Counted from the stretch's first letter, positions 36,445 to 45,605 are shown. The stretch is 49,767 bases of DNA from Magnetococcales bacterium (GCA_015231305.1 JADGBW010000009.1:1-49767), one strand, 5' to 3'. Notes: generated by a model not told the origin, from the sequence alone. A program made the numbers and translations.

Positions 36445-37254
36445 ATGAATGTCGATAAAAGGCAGTTTAGTAGGGTAGACCCAATATTTATCTCTCATGG
36501 TTCTCCTGATATATTATTAAGAGACCTGCCTGCAAAGCAATTTATGGTTTCGTTAGGTAGCTCTATTTCCCCTCCAAAAGGTATTATTGTTGTGTCAGCT
36601 CATTGGGAGCAGCCCAAAGCCACCTTGACTGTAGCTTCAGAGTTGGAAACAATTCATGACTTTTTTGGTTTTCCTCCTCCTTTGTTTGAACAACAGTATA
36701 AAGCTCATACGAAACCTTGGTTAATTAATGAGGTTACTAAGGCGTTTTCTAGTCATGAAATTGAGCTAAAAACAGACAATATTAGAGGTCTAGATCATGG
36801 GGCTTGGGTTCCTCTCAAGCTTATTTTTCCTAATGGAGAAATGCCAATTGTGCAGTTATCATTAAAAGTTAATATGGACCCTTACGAACATTTTTTAATG
36901 GGAAAAGCCATTGGGACACTGGCAAATAAGGGTATTTTAATAATTGGGTCTGGTGCTGTAACTCACAACCTTAAAAAAATGCAACGCCCAGGATCAGACC
37001 CAGATCAATGGTCAGTAGAGTTTGTAAATTGGTTAACATATAAACTTAAAGAAATAACCCCAGAAAAATTAATTAGTAACCTTTCAAAAGCACCACATTT
37101 AAATGTCGCTCATCCAACTATAGAACACCTTATGCCATTATTTGTAGTTTTAGGAGCAGCAGGAGAGCAATATTTTTGTACTAATATACATAATAGCTTT
37201 GATTATGGCTCTCTGAGTATGGCTGCCTATCGTTTTGAAAAGGTTGATAAATAA
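36445..37254 (+). CDS. DODA-type extradiol dioxygenase (YgiD/LigB family)
   Basis: A 269-residue class III extradiol dioxygenase-like enzyme. Likely metal ligands are His18 (ISHGSPD), His53 (VSAHWEQ) and His174 (GAVTHNL), with catalytic His118 (LDHGAWVPL). LNVAHPTIEHLMPL is also typical. Relatives open catechol-type rings or form betalamic-acid-like products from DOPA; the natural substrate of most bacterial members is unknown. The start at 36445 is used because the ATG seven bases upstream meets a stop within six codons. It is convergent with the VOC gene. Confidence 0.87.
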   Translation: MNVDKRQFSRVDPIFISHGSPDILLRDLPAKQFMVSLGSSISPPKGIIVVSAHWEQPKATLTVASELETIHDFFGFPPPLFEQQYKAHTKPWLINEVTKAFSSHEIELKTDNIRGLDHGAWVPLKLIFPNGEMPIVQLSLKVNMDPYEHFLMGKAIGTLANKGILIIGSGAVTHNLKKMQRPGSDPDQWSVEFVNWLTYKLKEITPEKLISNLSKAPHLNVAHPTIEHLMPLFVVLGAAGEQYFCTNIHNSFDYGSLSMAAYRFEKVDK

Positions 37255-37488
37255 ATTTTATTTGCTGAAAATAATCAAGGACATTTAATTTTTTACTAGT
37301 AAGAGTTTTCACTGGTTTTCACTTTTTCTATGGGGTTCCAGTTTGGGTTTTTCAACAAGTTAGCATTTAATAGTTAAACCAATGATAGAGTTACCCCGTC
37401 CCATTCTGCCTGAGTTATTACAGTAGCAATTGGATGTTTAAGGTAGATGTTCCAGCGGCAAAATATGTTGTAAGCATTTTTCGTCAAA

Positions 37489-37523
37489 AGAGAATGCTCA
37501 ATCATTTTTGATGAGCATTCTCT
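37489..37523. terminator. Hairpin between convergent dioxygenase and VOC genes
   Basis: AGAGAATGCTCA (37489-37500) and TGAGCATTCTCT (37512-37523) form a perfect 12-bp stem with an 11-base loop. On the minus strand TTTTGACG follows, and on the plus strand ATTTAG follows. It probably ends one or both genes. The rest of the 338-bp gap from 37255 to 37592 shows no gene. Confidence 0.65.
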
Positions 37524-37592
37524 ATTTAGTTGTTCTTAAATATTATGTAAGCATGTGTGGCATGAAGCCTTGTTTAGATTGTCATCTAAAGC

Positions 37593-38096
37593 TTAATTGT
37601 AAGCACCACTTGCGTAATGAAGTTCATAGCTGTGGCTGTATATTTCCAAGATGTTTCCGAACGGGTCCTCCATATAAATCATACGATATGGCTTTTCTCC
37701 AGGAAAATAATAGCGTGGTTCTTTCATGCGCCTCTTACCGCCTTCAGCAACAATTTTTTCTGCTAACTCTTCCACGTTGGGATCTTGCACACAAAAATGG
37801 AAAATTCCTGTTTTCCAGTATTCGAAATTATCTTCAGGGTTTGTTTGGTTCTTAAATTCAAACAGTTCGACACCAATACGATCTCCTGTTGATAGATGGG
37901 CAATGCGAAATCTATCCCATCCAGCCCCAAAAACATCTGTGCACATTTCACCAATAGGGCTATTATCCTCGATAACGTTTGTTGGTTCCATTATTAGATA
38001 CCAACCTAATACTTCAGTATAAAATTTTACAGCAGCCTCTAAGTCTGGTACCGAAATACCAATATGAGAAAATGTTCGTGGATATCTACTAATCAT
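37593..38096 (-). CDS. VOC-family (glyoxalase/dioxygenase-like) protein
   Basis: A 167-residue protein with the paired beta-alpha-beta-beta-beta fold of the vicinal oxygen chelate family. FSHIGISVPDLEAAVKFYTEV opens the first half with a likely metal His11. GIFHFCVQDPNVEELAEKIV opens the second, and DPFGNILEIYSH supplies a metal Glu near the end. Members include glyoxalases, ring-cleaving dioxygenases and resistance proteins; the substrate cannot be read. The ATG at 38096 is chosen because AGGAG lies six bases upstream, in preference to a TTG at 38102. It is divergent from a LysR regulator gene. Confidence 0.88.
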   Translation of the reverse strand: MISRYPRTFSHIGISVPDLEAAVKFYTEVLGWYLIMEPTNVIEDNSPIGEMCTDVFGAGWDRFRIAHLSTGDRIGVELFEFKNQTNPEDNFEYWKTGIFHFCVQDPNVEELAEKIVAEGGKRRMKEPRYYFPGEKPYRMIYMEDPFGNILEIYSHSYELHYASGAYN

Positions 38097-38169
38097 GATC
38101 AACTCCTAAGAAGTGTGGTTTATCTCTATATTTGTAACCACTATAAACCTAGGTGCTGAAAACTGAAAA

Positions 38170-38194
38170 TTATCATATATTATAAAAATGATAA
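38170..38194. promoter_or_regulatory. LysR-type operator candidate (T-N11-A)
   Basis: TTATCAT (38170-38176) and ATGATAA (38188-38194) form a perfect inverted repeat with an 11-base spacer, the spacing of LysR-type binding boxes. It lies in the 128-bp divergent gap between the VOC gene and the LysR gene, 31 bases before the regulator's start codon. Confidence 0.65.
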
Positions 38195-38224
38195 AATATT
38201 GTAATATATAATAGGATTGTTTGT

Positions 38225-39109
38225 ATGATTAACCAGCAATGGCTGCATACTTTTCTCACCTTGGTTGACGTAGGTCACTTCACTCAAACCGCTAAAAAGC
38301 TATATATGACCCAGCCTGGGGTAAGCCAGCATATAAAAAAGCTTGAGGAACAGGTGGGGGTTCCTCTTTTGAATCGGATTGGGAAACGGTTTGAATTAAC
38401 TCGGGAAGGGGAAAGTTTGTACCAATTTGGCTATAAAATAAAGCAAGAGGAAGACGAGCTGTTTAGAGATTTGCAATTTGACGACCCTCATAAAGGAGAG
38501 TGTCGTATTGCTTGTTCAGGCTCTATGGCAACATTTTTATACCCACAGCTACTAAAAAGACAGAAGGTTTTTCCTGAGCTAGTGATTGCAGTTGAAGCAG
38601 CTCCTAACCATCGTATCATCCAGGCACTTTTGCATAACACCGTAGACCTAGGGATAATCACTCAGCCACCCCCATCAAGTGAATTGGCATTTGATGCTTT
38701 GGGTTTTGAATCTTTGTGTCTCGTTTTGCCTGTTAGCTATGCCCATCAGTCTCTTGATTTTGAAAAATTAAGCAAGTTGGGTTTTATTGATCACCCCGAT
38801 GGAGAACTATATGCTGACCGTCTTTTAAGTGCTAACTATGCTAAAACTTTTCATAGTATAGGAAAATTAAAAAAAAGTGGGTACATCAATCAGATAAACC
38901 AGATTTTAATACCGGTGTCCGAGGGACTCGGATTCACTGTTTTGCCAGAGACAGCAGTTCGGCATTTTGACCAACAATCATTACTACATATAGTTACACT
39001 TAAGTACCCAATCAAAGATGAGTTGTTTCTAGTTAGAAAAAAACATCGAGTTCTTCCTAAACGTTATGATTGGTTTGAAAGTGAAATTAAAGATTTGTTC
39101 ATAGTTTAA
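38225..39109 (+). CDS. LysR-family transcriptional regulator
   Basis: A 294-residue regulator with a winged helix-turn-helix at about residues 4-62 (WLHTFLTLVDVGHFTQTAKK, MTQPGVSQHIKKLEEQVGV, FELTREGESLYQ). The rest is a co-inducer-binding domain typical of the family. It is transcribed away from the VOC gene across a T-N11-A palindrome, so it probably controls that gene and itself. The convergent dioxygenase gene may share the response, but that is inference. Confidence 0.92.
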   Translation: MINQQWLHTFLTLVDVGHFTQTAKKLYMTQPGVSQHIKKLEEQVGVPLLNRIGKRFELTREGESLYQFGYKIKQEEDELFRDLQFDDPHKGECRIACSGSMATFLYPQLLKRQKVFPELVIAVEAAPNHRIIQALLHNTVDLGIITQPPPSSELAFDALGFESLCLVLPVSYAHQSLDFEKLSKLGFIDHPDGELYADRLLSANYAKTFHSIGKLKKSGYINQINQILIPVSEGLGFTVLPETAVRHFDQQSLLHIVTLKYPIKDELFLVRKKHRVLPKRYDWFESEIKDLFIV

Positions 39110-39303
39110 AATAAAAAAATAATTGGTTGAAAACTAATAAGTTAAAATAGTTTTTTGTCCAAGGTTGTAATGAATGAAGGGTCGGGTTCTGTGGTGAAGT
39201 TATTATTCGTAATTTTTTTATATTGCTGATAGTTATAGAATGTTTTTGAAATATTCAGTAACAAAATAGATGGTAACCGTTAAAATTATTGTTAGTTTTT
39301 CCC

Positions 39304-39337
39304 AAAAAAAAAGCCACCCTTTCAGAGTGGCTTTTTT
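39304..39337 (-). terminator. Intrinsic terminator of the EF-hand gene
   Basis: GCCACCCTTTCAGAGTGGC (39313-39331) forms a short stem flanked by A-runs on one side and T-runs on the other, so it works in both directions. It starts just beyond the stop codon of the minus-strand EF-hand gene, where the minus-strand tail is an uninterrupted run of T. Confidence 0.9.
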
Positions 39338-39346
39338 AGATAGCAG

Positions 39347-40009
39347 TTAAGCGGTTAATGATTCACTTAGTAAATTGTTATTGTCTTGAAAGCTCAATGA
39401 CTGCACTATTGATGAATAGCGACCACTCGCAGCACTTTGAGAGAGTCCCCCAAAAAATAAACTGGCCTCTTGAGAGCCAGATCGACTGGCTTGTTGTTCA
39501 AGTACAGCCGCTAGATCAGCTTCCAGTTCTTCAGTAGAAAGGAGGCCATCTCCATCGCTATCTACCTGATCAAATTTATTGGCAAGTGGTCCCTCTACCT
39601 CATTGCTGCTTAGTAAGCCATCATCATCTTCATCCATGAGAGAGAGAAGTTCCTCTATACTCAAAGGTCCTCCAGGAGGTGGGCCTTTACCTGCTCCTGG
39701 GGGTGGTCCATTACCTTCACCCGGGGGTGGTCCATTACCTTCACCTGGGGGTGGTCCCATGTTCCCCATGTTGGAACGAATATTAGCCAAGGCTGAATCC
39801 AGCTCTTCTGCTGTTAGTTGACCATTTCCATCCGAATCTACTCTAGTAAAGTCATCTGCAAGCTTTCCCTTTACCTCTGTGGTAGTAAGTGATCCATCAC
39901 CATCTGCATCCATATCTGAAATAAGCTGGTCTGTAGAGGGAGGCTGCATACGGGTAGCACCTCCCATTTTTGGCATGGACCCAATGCCTGTCATTCCACT
40001 AATCATCAT
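39347..40009 (-). CDS. Four-EF-hand calcium-binding protein with Gly/Pro-rich linker
   Basis: A 220-residue acidic protein with four EF-hand loops: DADGDGSLTTTE (34-45), DSDGNGQLTAEE (58-69), DEDDDGLLSSNE (126-137) and DSDGDGLLSTEE (150-161). All have acidic residues at the calcium positions and a final Glu. A linker of three or more GPPPGEGNG-type repeats joins the two pairs. No classic signal peptide is visible. The C-terminal tail is Ser/Gln-rich. The start at 40009 is chosen for AAGGAGAG just upstream; the longer frame from 40060 lacks a site. It is divergent from the CpxR-like gene and shares its promoter region. Confidence 0.85.
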   Translation of the reverse strand: MMISGMTGIGSMPKMGGATRMQPPSTDQLISDMDADGDGSLTTTEVKGKLADDFTRVDSDGNGQLTAEELDSALANIRSNMGNMGPPPGEGNGPPPGEGNGPPPGAGKGPPPGGPLSIEELLSLMDEDDDGLLSSNEVEGPLANKFDQVDSDGDGLLSTEELEADLAAVLEQQASRSGSQEASLFFGGLSQSAASGRYSSIVQSLSFQDNNNLLSESLTA

Positions 40010-40168
40010 GTGATACTCTCCTTTACTATATAGAACCTGGACAACAGCAGGTTCATTCAATATCAGAAAACCAAGCCAATTTGTTTGTTCTCCAATTGTT
40101 GTCTTTTAACAGTACTGCAATTTGATTGTTCTTTCGGTTAATATTTTGTTTAATTTTGTAGTGATTAT

Positions 40169-40183
40169 GTAAGGGTTTGTAAG
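40169..40183. promoter_or_regulatory. CpxR-type box in the EF-hand / response-regulator promoter
   Basis: GTAAGGGTTTGTAAG is a direct repeat, GTAAG-N5-GTAAG, matching the known CpxR pattern GTAAA-N5-GTAAA. It lies in the 356-bp divergent region (40010-40365) between the EF-hand gene and the CpxR-like gene. That region holds no other gene. A near-identical site at 43853-43867 serves another divergent promoter of the same cluster. Confidence 0.65.
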
Positions 40184-40365
40184 TTTCTTTTTAATTCCTT
40201 TGTTTATGATAGTACTATTATTGAAACGTTACCTTAAAAGAGCCTCAGCAGCTAATTGTTCTATGGCATGATTGATGGTTTAGAATACACCTGGAATAAA
40301 TTACCGGGTTATTTCTGCTGTTATTAGCAGCAATATTTTCCTGTTTGATATAAAAGGTATAAACA

Positions 40366-41073
40366 GTGCCGAAGATTCTTATCGTCGATGATGACCAACA
40401 ATTCTGCTTAATGCTTTCTCAATTTTTAAGTAGCGAGGGATACCTCTGTGATTCTGTGCATAATGGATTAAATGCTTTAGAAAAAGTGGCTCAAGTTGAA
40501 TATAAGGCCATTATTCTAGATATCATGATGCCAAAAATGGATGGCTTTGAATTTATTAAAAGGCTTCGGAAAATAAGTCAAACACCAGTTTTAATGTTGA
40601 CTGCCCGAGGAGAGGATGATGATGCAATCATAGGATTTGAACATGGTGCTGATGACTATCTAGCAAAGCCATGCAACCCCAAGGTTTTATTAGCACGACT
40701 ACGGGCAGTTTTAAGGCGAAGTGAGCTCACTTTTCCTGGATCTGGTGTCTTGGTGGATTCGGGAAATATTATTGTAGGTGATGTAGAAATTCACCCTGGC
40801 TCTAGACAGATTACTATCAAGGGTAAGCCATTGGAGCTTACTTCAGCAGAGTATAAAATTCTTACTTATATGATCCGTTTCGCAGGTCAGATTGTTAGTA
40901 AGGAGAACGTATCCATTAATTGTTTGAGCCGTAAACTAAGCCCTTTTGACCGCAGCATTGATTTCCATATTAGTAGTTTGAGGAAAAAGATGGGAGATAT
41001 TTCTCCTGACAGCATACGAATTATTACTATTCGTGGAGAAGGCTACCAATTTACTATTCACGATAAGGAATAA
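40366..41073 (+). CDS. CpxR-like OmpR-family response regulator
   Basis: A 235-residue response regulator. The receiver has Asp8-Asp10 (VDDD), phosphoacceptor Asp52 (LDIMMPKMDG), Thr79 and Lys101. The winged-helix DNA-binding domain (about 135-230) has LSPFDRSIDFHISSLRKKMGD and GEGYQF, close to CpxR. The start is a GTG preceded by AAAAGG. The stop is three bases before the histidine kinase gene. It probably binds the GTAAG-N5-GTAAG box in its own promoter and so autoregulates. Confidence 0.9.
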   Translation: MPKILIVDDDQQFCLMLSQFLSSEGYLCDSVHNGLNALEKVAQVEYKAIILDIMMPKMDGFEFIKRLRKISQTPVLMLTARGEDDDAIIGFEHGADDYLAKPCNPKVLLARLRAVLRRSELTFPGSGVLVDSGNIIVGDVEIHPGSRQITIKGKPLELTSAEYKILTYMIRFAGQIVSKENVSINCLSRKLSPFDRSIDFHISSLRKKMGDISPDSIRIITIRGEGYQFTIHDKE

Positions 41074-41076
41074 ACG

Positions 41077-42402
41077 GTGCATTTCTTTATCAAACTCTTT
41101 TTTTCATTCTGGATCACTCTAATAATAATGGCAGGAGCGGTTGCCTGGGTTTCAGATCATATTAGGGGTTCCTTTGAAAAACAGCGACCACAGTTTTTTC
41201 AACAGCAACTGCAAAACCGTGAAGCTTTGGCAGCAGTTCTAAAGCAAGAGGGGATTAAAAGTTTGCTGGAGGCTCTATTGCAACATAAATATAGAGACCA
41301 GTTAATTATTGTGGATGATCAAAATAGAGAAATTTTAGGCCGCCCCGTTCCACCATTCCATAAAAACTTACCAGGAAAGATAGATAGAATAAAAATGGCA
41401 GATCCACTCGTAACACAGAGCTTGGAAGGAAGAACTTATTACCTATACGCAGGGCCTCCTAGACCTTCTCTGTTGCGTTTAATCAGCTTGTTTCCATGGT
41501 TATTTGTAATGTTAATTATTGTGAGTGCCGTAGTTGTTTTTTTAATTGCTCGCCATTTTACCCGTCCCATTCAGCAGTTACGAGAGACTTCGCTGAAGTT
41601 AGCGGAAGGAAATATGAGCTCCCGGTGTCCATCGCCTCCAACACTGTTGCCAGATGAGCTGAACAGCTTGAGTCAAGATTTTAACTTTATGGCTGAACGC
41701 TTGGAAAATCTTTTTTACGCCCATAAAAGACTTCTAAGAGACGTTTCCCACGAACTTAGATCGCCTTTAGCTCGTATTAGGCTTGCCAGTGAGTTGGTTA
41801 AGCCAAATGGTTCAGATTCTCAGGATAATCTGAACCATCTTAAAATGGACCTTGAGCGTCTCGATGAGTTGATCTCTCAAGTTCTTATTCTCTCTCGTCC
41901 AGATCATCTCAAACCTATTCAGCAAGAGGATTGGATCGACCTAGTTGGATTGATACAAACAGTTGTGGAAAATGTAAATTATGAAGCTATTCAACTAAAC
42001 AAGCATTTTGAGACCTCTTTTTGCGAGGAGACCATCATTAAAGGTGATGGTAGGCAACTGAGCTCGGCCATGGAGAATATTATTAGGAATGCCCTCCGCC
42101 ATACCCCTGATAAAGGGTGGATTAAAGTACAGGCAAGAAAAAACAGTGAAATTATATCTATACAAATATTAGATCAGGGAGAAGGGGTTCCAGATGACCA
42201 GTTAGAGCAAATTTTTAAACCCTTCTTTAGGAGTGATGAAGCCCGAGATAGAGAGAGGGGAGGATCAGGTCTTGGTCTAGCTATTGCTGCTCGGATTATT
42301 GCTGATCATCATGGTAAAATTACAGCAAAGAATAGATCGGAAGGAGGATTGGAGATGACGATTGATCTTCCTTTGGGACATGATCATAAGATCGTTGGTT
42401 AG
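41077..42402 (+). CDS. CpxA-like sensor histidine kinase
   Basis: A 441-residue membrane kinase. Spans at about 7-26 and 138-158 enclose a short periplasmic domain (about 27-137). A HAMP segment follows (about 160-212). The phosphoacceptor is His225 (RDVSHELRSPLARIR). The ATP-binding domain shows an N-box (ENIIRNALRHTP), DQGEGVPD and GGSGLGLAIA. The start is GTG, three bases after the regulator's stop, so the pair is one operon. It is convergent with the TPR/barrel gene, with a 19-bp gap. Confidence 0.9.
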   Translation: MHFFIKLFFSFWITLIIMAGAVAWVSDHIRGSFEKQRPQFFQQQLQNREALAAVLKQEGIKSLLEALLQHKYRDQLIIVDDQNREILGRPVPPFHKNLPGKIDRIKMADPLVTQSLEGRTYYLYAGPPRPSLLRLISLFPWLFVMLIIVSAVVVFLIARHFTRPIQQLRETSLKLAEGNMSSRCPSPPTLLPDELNSLSQDFNFMAERLENLFYAHKRLLRDVSHELRSPLARIRLASELVKPNGSDSQDNLNHLKMDLERLDELISQVLILSRPDHLKPIQQEDWIDLVGLIQTVVENVNYEAIQLNKHFETSFCEETIIKGDGRQLSSAMENIIRNALRHTPDKGWIKVQARKNSEIISIQILDQGEGVPDDQLEQIFKPFFRSDEARDRERGGSGLGLAIAARIIADHHGKITAKNRSEGGLEMTIDLPLGHDHKIVG

Positions 42403-42421
42403 CAGTTAATGCTGATGAGTA

Positions 42422-43744
42422 TTAAAAACTACGTTGAAGGCTCAGTCCAAACACATTTCGTTGATACTCTTCTATTGGGTTGTTGGAAAAGTTGCTGACA
42501 AAATCATGCCTAATAGTAGTTCGCCAGTCTTTGTTTATACGATAACTAACACCAGAACTAAAATCAATGCGGTCGTCAACCTGTTGATCGACTAATGAGG
42601 AGGTATTCTGCTCATATTTTTTCTTTTCATAGCTAGATCTGGCAAATATCCAGAGGTCTTTTTTGATGGGGACTTCTATACCCAAATTCAGACCACCAAG
42701 GTAATGACGATTCTCAGCATATGTTTTGTTATTAATAATAAATGCACCTATATGAGCACCATACTGTAAATTGGTTCCTTTTTTAGGGAATGAAGAAGAG
42801 GTTTGTTGGTTGACACCTGCCGTCCATCTCCTACTGTTACGGCTAGAATCATCATTATATAGATAAATTACGCCCTGTCCTATGAAGGTAGTCTGTGTTC
42901 CACCTTCACCCATGTGACGCCATTGCATAGTAACAGAAGGAGAGCGTTGTTGGATTGACTGACCAAACCAAGTATTGGAAAGACCTCCATGAATTGTTAT
43001 TCTTTCTTTGTTCCAGTTGTGGCTTATTCCAGCTTCAAATTTTGCGTGTAGGGTGTCATTATCGTGGGCTGCTTCATACAAGCGTTTTTCGACTGTGGCA
43101 TCAGCCAGAAAAACTGTTTTATCTGAAAGTTGGTTTCGATAGTTGGCGACACCTCTTAGGGCAGAAAAAAAACTTGGTTGAGGTTGCAACTGATCGATAG
43201 TCTCGCTGGTAAATAGACCTAAACTTTCTAACTCATCAGGTGGTGGGCCACTGTTGCTATTATCGTCATAGCCTAATGTTAGACGTAGATAACCATCAAA
43301 AGGTTGTTGCTTAGGGGTATTTGACGCTTCAACAACTGCCTGGCGTTGTACCAATATCAGCCAAGTACTTCTGGACTGTGGCGAGAGGTTACTGGGGTCA
43401 ATTGTCAATAATAGATCTCGAAGACGATAGAACTCTCCAAGAGCGAGATAAGCTGAAGCTAAAAGTAGCCTAGACTCACTATTTTCTGGCTGGGTAATTA
43501 TCACCCGTTCTAATGCAAGTACAGCCTTTACTGGTTGTCCAGACTGAATGGCTGCTTTTCCTAATAACATGTCATAAGTAGGGTCTCCTGCCAATTCATC
43601 TTCTAAGCGGGAGAGTTTTTGGTAAATAACTGTTGCATCGTCTGTTTTCGGAAAAACCTCTTCTCCGTGAGCTGTCATTACCCATAGAGATAACCAAAGG
43701 ATGAGTGTAACTATAATAGAAAACGGAGGGGTTGATAATTTCAA
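42422..43744 (-). CDS. TPR / outer-membrane beta-barrel protein (DUF560 or Slam-like)
   Basis: A 440-residue protein with a signal peptide (about 1-27). TPR-like helices lie at about 45-135 (AAIQSGQPVKAVLALERVI, LLLASAYLALGEF). The remaining 300 residues are strongly beta-stranded with aromatic girdles and end in Phe (LSLQRSF), as outer membrane barrels do. LRLTLGYDDNSNSG at the barrel start is typical of the DUF560/surface lipoprotein assembly modifier type. It may export or display a partner, possibly the divergent FecR-domain protein. It lies in the presumed CpxR-like regulon, with a box upstream. Confidence 0.72.
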   Translation of the reverse strand: MKLSTPPFSIIVTLILWLSLWVMTAHGEEVFPKTDDATVIYQKLSRLEDELAGDPTYDMLLGKAAIQSGQPVKAVLALERVIITQPENSESRLLLASAYLALGEFYRLRDLLLTIDPSNLSPQSRSTWLILVQRQAVVEASNTPKQQPFDGYLRLTLGYDDNSNSGPPPDELESLGLFTSETIDQLQPQPSFFSALRGVANYRNQLSDKTVFLADATVEKRLYEAAHDNDTLHAKFEAGISHNWNKERITIHGGLSNTWFGQSIQQRSPSVTMQWRHMGEGGTQTTFIGQGVIYLYNDDSSRNSRRWTAGVNQQTSSSFPKKGTNLQYGAHIGAFIINNKTYAENRHYLGGLNLGIEVPIKKDLWIFARSSYEKKKYEQNTSSLVDQQVDDRIDFSSGVSYRINKDWRTTIRHDFVSNFSNNPIEEYQRNVFGLSLQRSF

Positions 43745-43852
43745 AACAATTATAGTTGATCAGTTAGGTGTGTTTGAGTGTTTCTAAAAATATATGAAAG
43801 TCTACTAGGTTTCATTAAGCAATTATAATGCCATATATTTGTTGTTATTTTC

Positions 43853-43867
43853 CTAACAAACCCTTAC
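43853..43867. promoter_or_regulatory. CpxR-type box in the barrel / FecR divergent promoter
   Basis: On the minus strand this reads GTAAGGGTTTGTTAG, one base different from the box at 40169-40183. It lies in the 268-bp region between the TPR/barrel gene and the FecR-domain gene. The motif TTGAAACGTT also occurs near both boxes (40221 and about 43927) and may be part of the promoters. Confidence 0.6.
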
Positions 43868-44012
43868 AAATTAAATGTTTGCAGATATTGTGCTGTATCA
43901 TTAAGTTAGATACCAATAACAAGCAATTGAAACGTTTTTTACCGTATTTAAAATTGTAATAAGCATTGTGCCGAGCGGCTAGCTAATTCATTTACACCAT
44001 TCAAGGATCATC

Positions 44013-45605
44013 ATGAGAGTCAATTTTCAGACAGTTTTTTTCTTCCTAGTTCTTCATTTATGTTTTTTCTTGGTGGTTTCTCCTCTTCAATCAGGTGAAA
44101 AAGCGGCATTTGCTTTTTTTGTTTCAGGAAACGTAACTGCTCAGGATGCATTTGGAAATAAGCGGGCTTTAATGAAAGGGAGTGAAATTAAAAGCGGTGA
44201 GTCAGTTCATACCCAAAGTGATGGTGTTATCCAGATGCGCTTTTCTGATGGTGGTATAATCGCTGTATATGGTGACTCTCAATTTAACATAAATGAATAC
44301 CGCTTCTTTGATGATGTTGACAAGCCTAACAGAGCTTGGTTTGGTTTTCAGCAAGGGATGATTCGCAGTATTACGGGAAAAATTGGGAAAATTCAGAAAC
44401 AAAATTTTCTAATAAAAACACCTCTCGCAACTATAGGTATTCGTGGTACCGAGTTTTTAGCTGAAATGAAGGTGAAACGTTCCAATCAAAACACAGACTC
44501 AACAGGGTTAACTATAAGTGTTATAAGGGGGGCTATATCTCTAGATAATCAGGCAGGCCATTTAACTGTATTTGAAGGCAGAAATGGATATGTTCCTGAT
44601 TCTCAAACCAACCCACAATTTACAGACCGAAGGTTGCAAGTTTTGTCTCGTTTAAAGCCAGCTATAAAAAATAATCATAAACCGCCAACATCGACCAACC
44701 GCCCCCCACCAGTAAAGAGACCAGAGTTAGCTCAAAGAGTTGGTGCAATTATGGCAAAACAAGGAGTAGATAAAGATAAGTTGCATCAATTTTTAAAATC
44801 CAAGAATATCCATCCTGGAATGATGCCTCAGCCTGATATTCTAGAAGCTGCACTTCATGACCAAGGTGTTGACCCAGAGAAAGTTAAACAAGCCATATTA
44901 GCAGACATTCCAGCAGATGTTTTGGGCCAAATAGGTAACAAAGGGGAGGTAGGAGAAAAGTTTAGCCAGATATTAAACCAAGCTATAGCACCACCCCCGG
45001 AAGAAATTCGAGTAAAGCTAGAAAAATTAGGGTTAAACCCTATGGACCTTAACCATCTTCCACCCAATAACCATCCACCCTTTACTCAAGAACTTATTGA
45101 TGCTTTGGCTCGGCAAGGGTTGAAGCCAGACCATCTTCAAAACATTATGAGAGAGGGTATGACCAATCAAGAAAATGTTTTAAATAGTTTGCAAGAACAA
45201 GGAGTAGATACCGAACATATCCGACAGCTATTGAAACAAAAAGGCCCAACTCCATCACCAGAACAGATGTTAGAGCTCTTAAAAAAAAGCAGTATAGATC
45301 CAGAAAAAATACGCCAAGCTATTACTATGGGCTTAAGGCCTCCACCCACAGCTAAAATGCAGGAATTGAAAAGACAATATGGTGATGATGATCTTGGGTT
45401 AAACCAACCATTTAACCCTAATTTATTGCCACCTCCGCTACCTAATGTGGCTATTGAATATTTGCTTGATCAAGGCATAGATCCTTCATCTTTTAAATCT
45501 CCATCTGAACTTCGAGATCATCTAATTCAAATTGGCAAGGATGAGAAGTTAAGGGAAATCCTAGAAAAATCACCACCAAGTTTATTGCCACCACAAAGTC
45601 AGTAA
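44013..45605 (+). CDS. Secreted FecR-domain protein with C-terminal helical repeats
   Basis: A 530-residue exported protein. The signal peptide probably ends near residue 34 (EKAAFA). A FecR-type domain spans about 40-195 (LMKGSEIKSGESVHTQSDG, MRFSDGG, TPLATIGIRGTEF). A Pro-rich linker leads to about seven helical repeats of 30-45 residues at about 240-495, each with a QGVDPEKVKQAI-type core. No TonB-like or transmembrane domain is seen, so this is unlike the FecR that signals iron to a sigma factor. It resembles FecR-domain surface proteins of large secreted systems. It is divergent from the TPR/barrel protein and is probably its partner. Confidence 0.8.
   Translation: MRVNFQTVFFFLVLHLCFFLVVSPLQSGEKAAFAFFVSGNVTAQDAFGNKRALMKGSEIKSGESVHTQSDGVIQMRFSDGGIIAVYGDSQFNINEYRFFDDVDKPNRAWFGFQQGMIRSITGKIGKIQKQNFLIKTPLATIGIRGTEFLAEMKVKRSNQNTDSTGLTISVIRGAISLDNQAGHLTVFEGRNGYVPDSQTNPQFTDRRLQVLSRLKPAIKNNHKPPTSTNRPPPVKRPELAQRVGAIMAKQGVDKDKLHQFLKSKNIHPGMMPQPDILEAALHDQGVDPEKVKQAILADIPADVLGQIGNKGEVGEKFSQILNQAIAPPPEEIRVKLEKLGLNPMDLNHLPPNNHPPFTQELIDALARQGLKPDHLQNIMREGMTNQENVLNSLQEQGVDTEHIRQLLKQKGPTPSPEQMLELLKKSSIDPEKIRQAITMGLRPPPTAKMQELKRQYGDDDLGLNQPFNPNLLPPPLPNVAIEYLLDQGIDPSSFKSPSELRDHLIQIGKDEKLREILEKSPPSLLPPQSQ

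Noticed and set aside
37508-37855. A 115-codon plus-strand frame
   Set aside because: It overlaps the well-supported VOC gene on the minus strand and the hairpin before it, and has no ribosome site or homology.
39680-39765. Repetitive GC-rich block as non-coding repeat
   Set aside because: It encodes the Gly/Pro linker (GPPPGEGNG units) of the EF-hand protein in frame.
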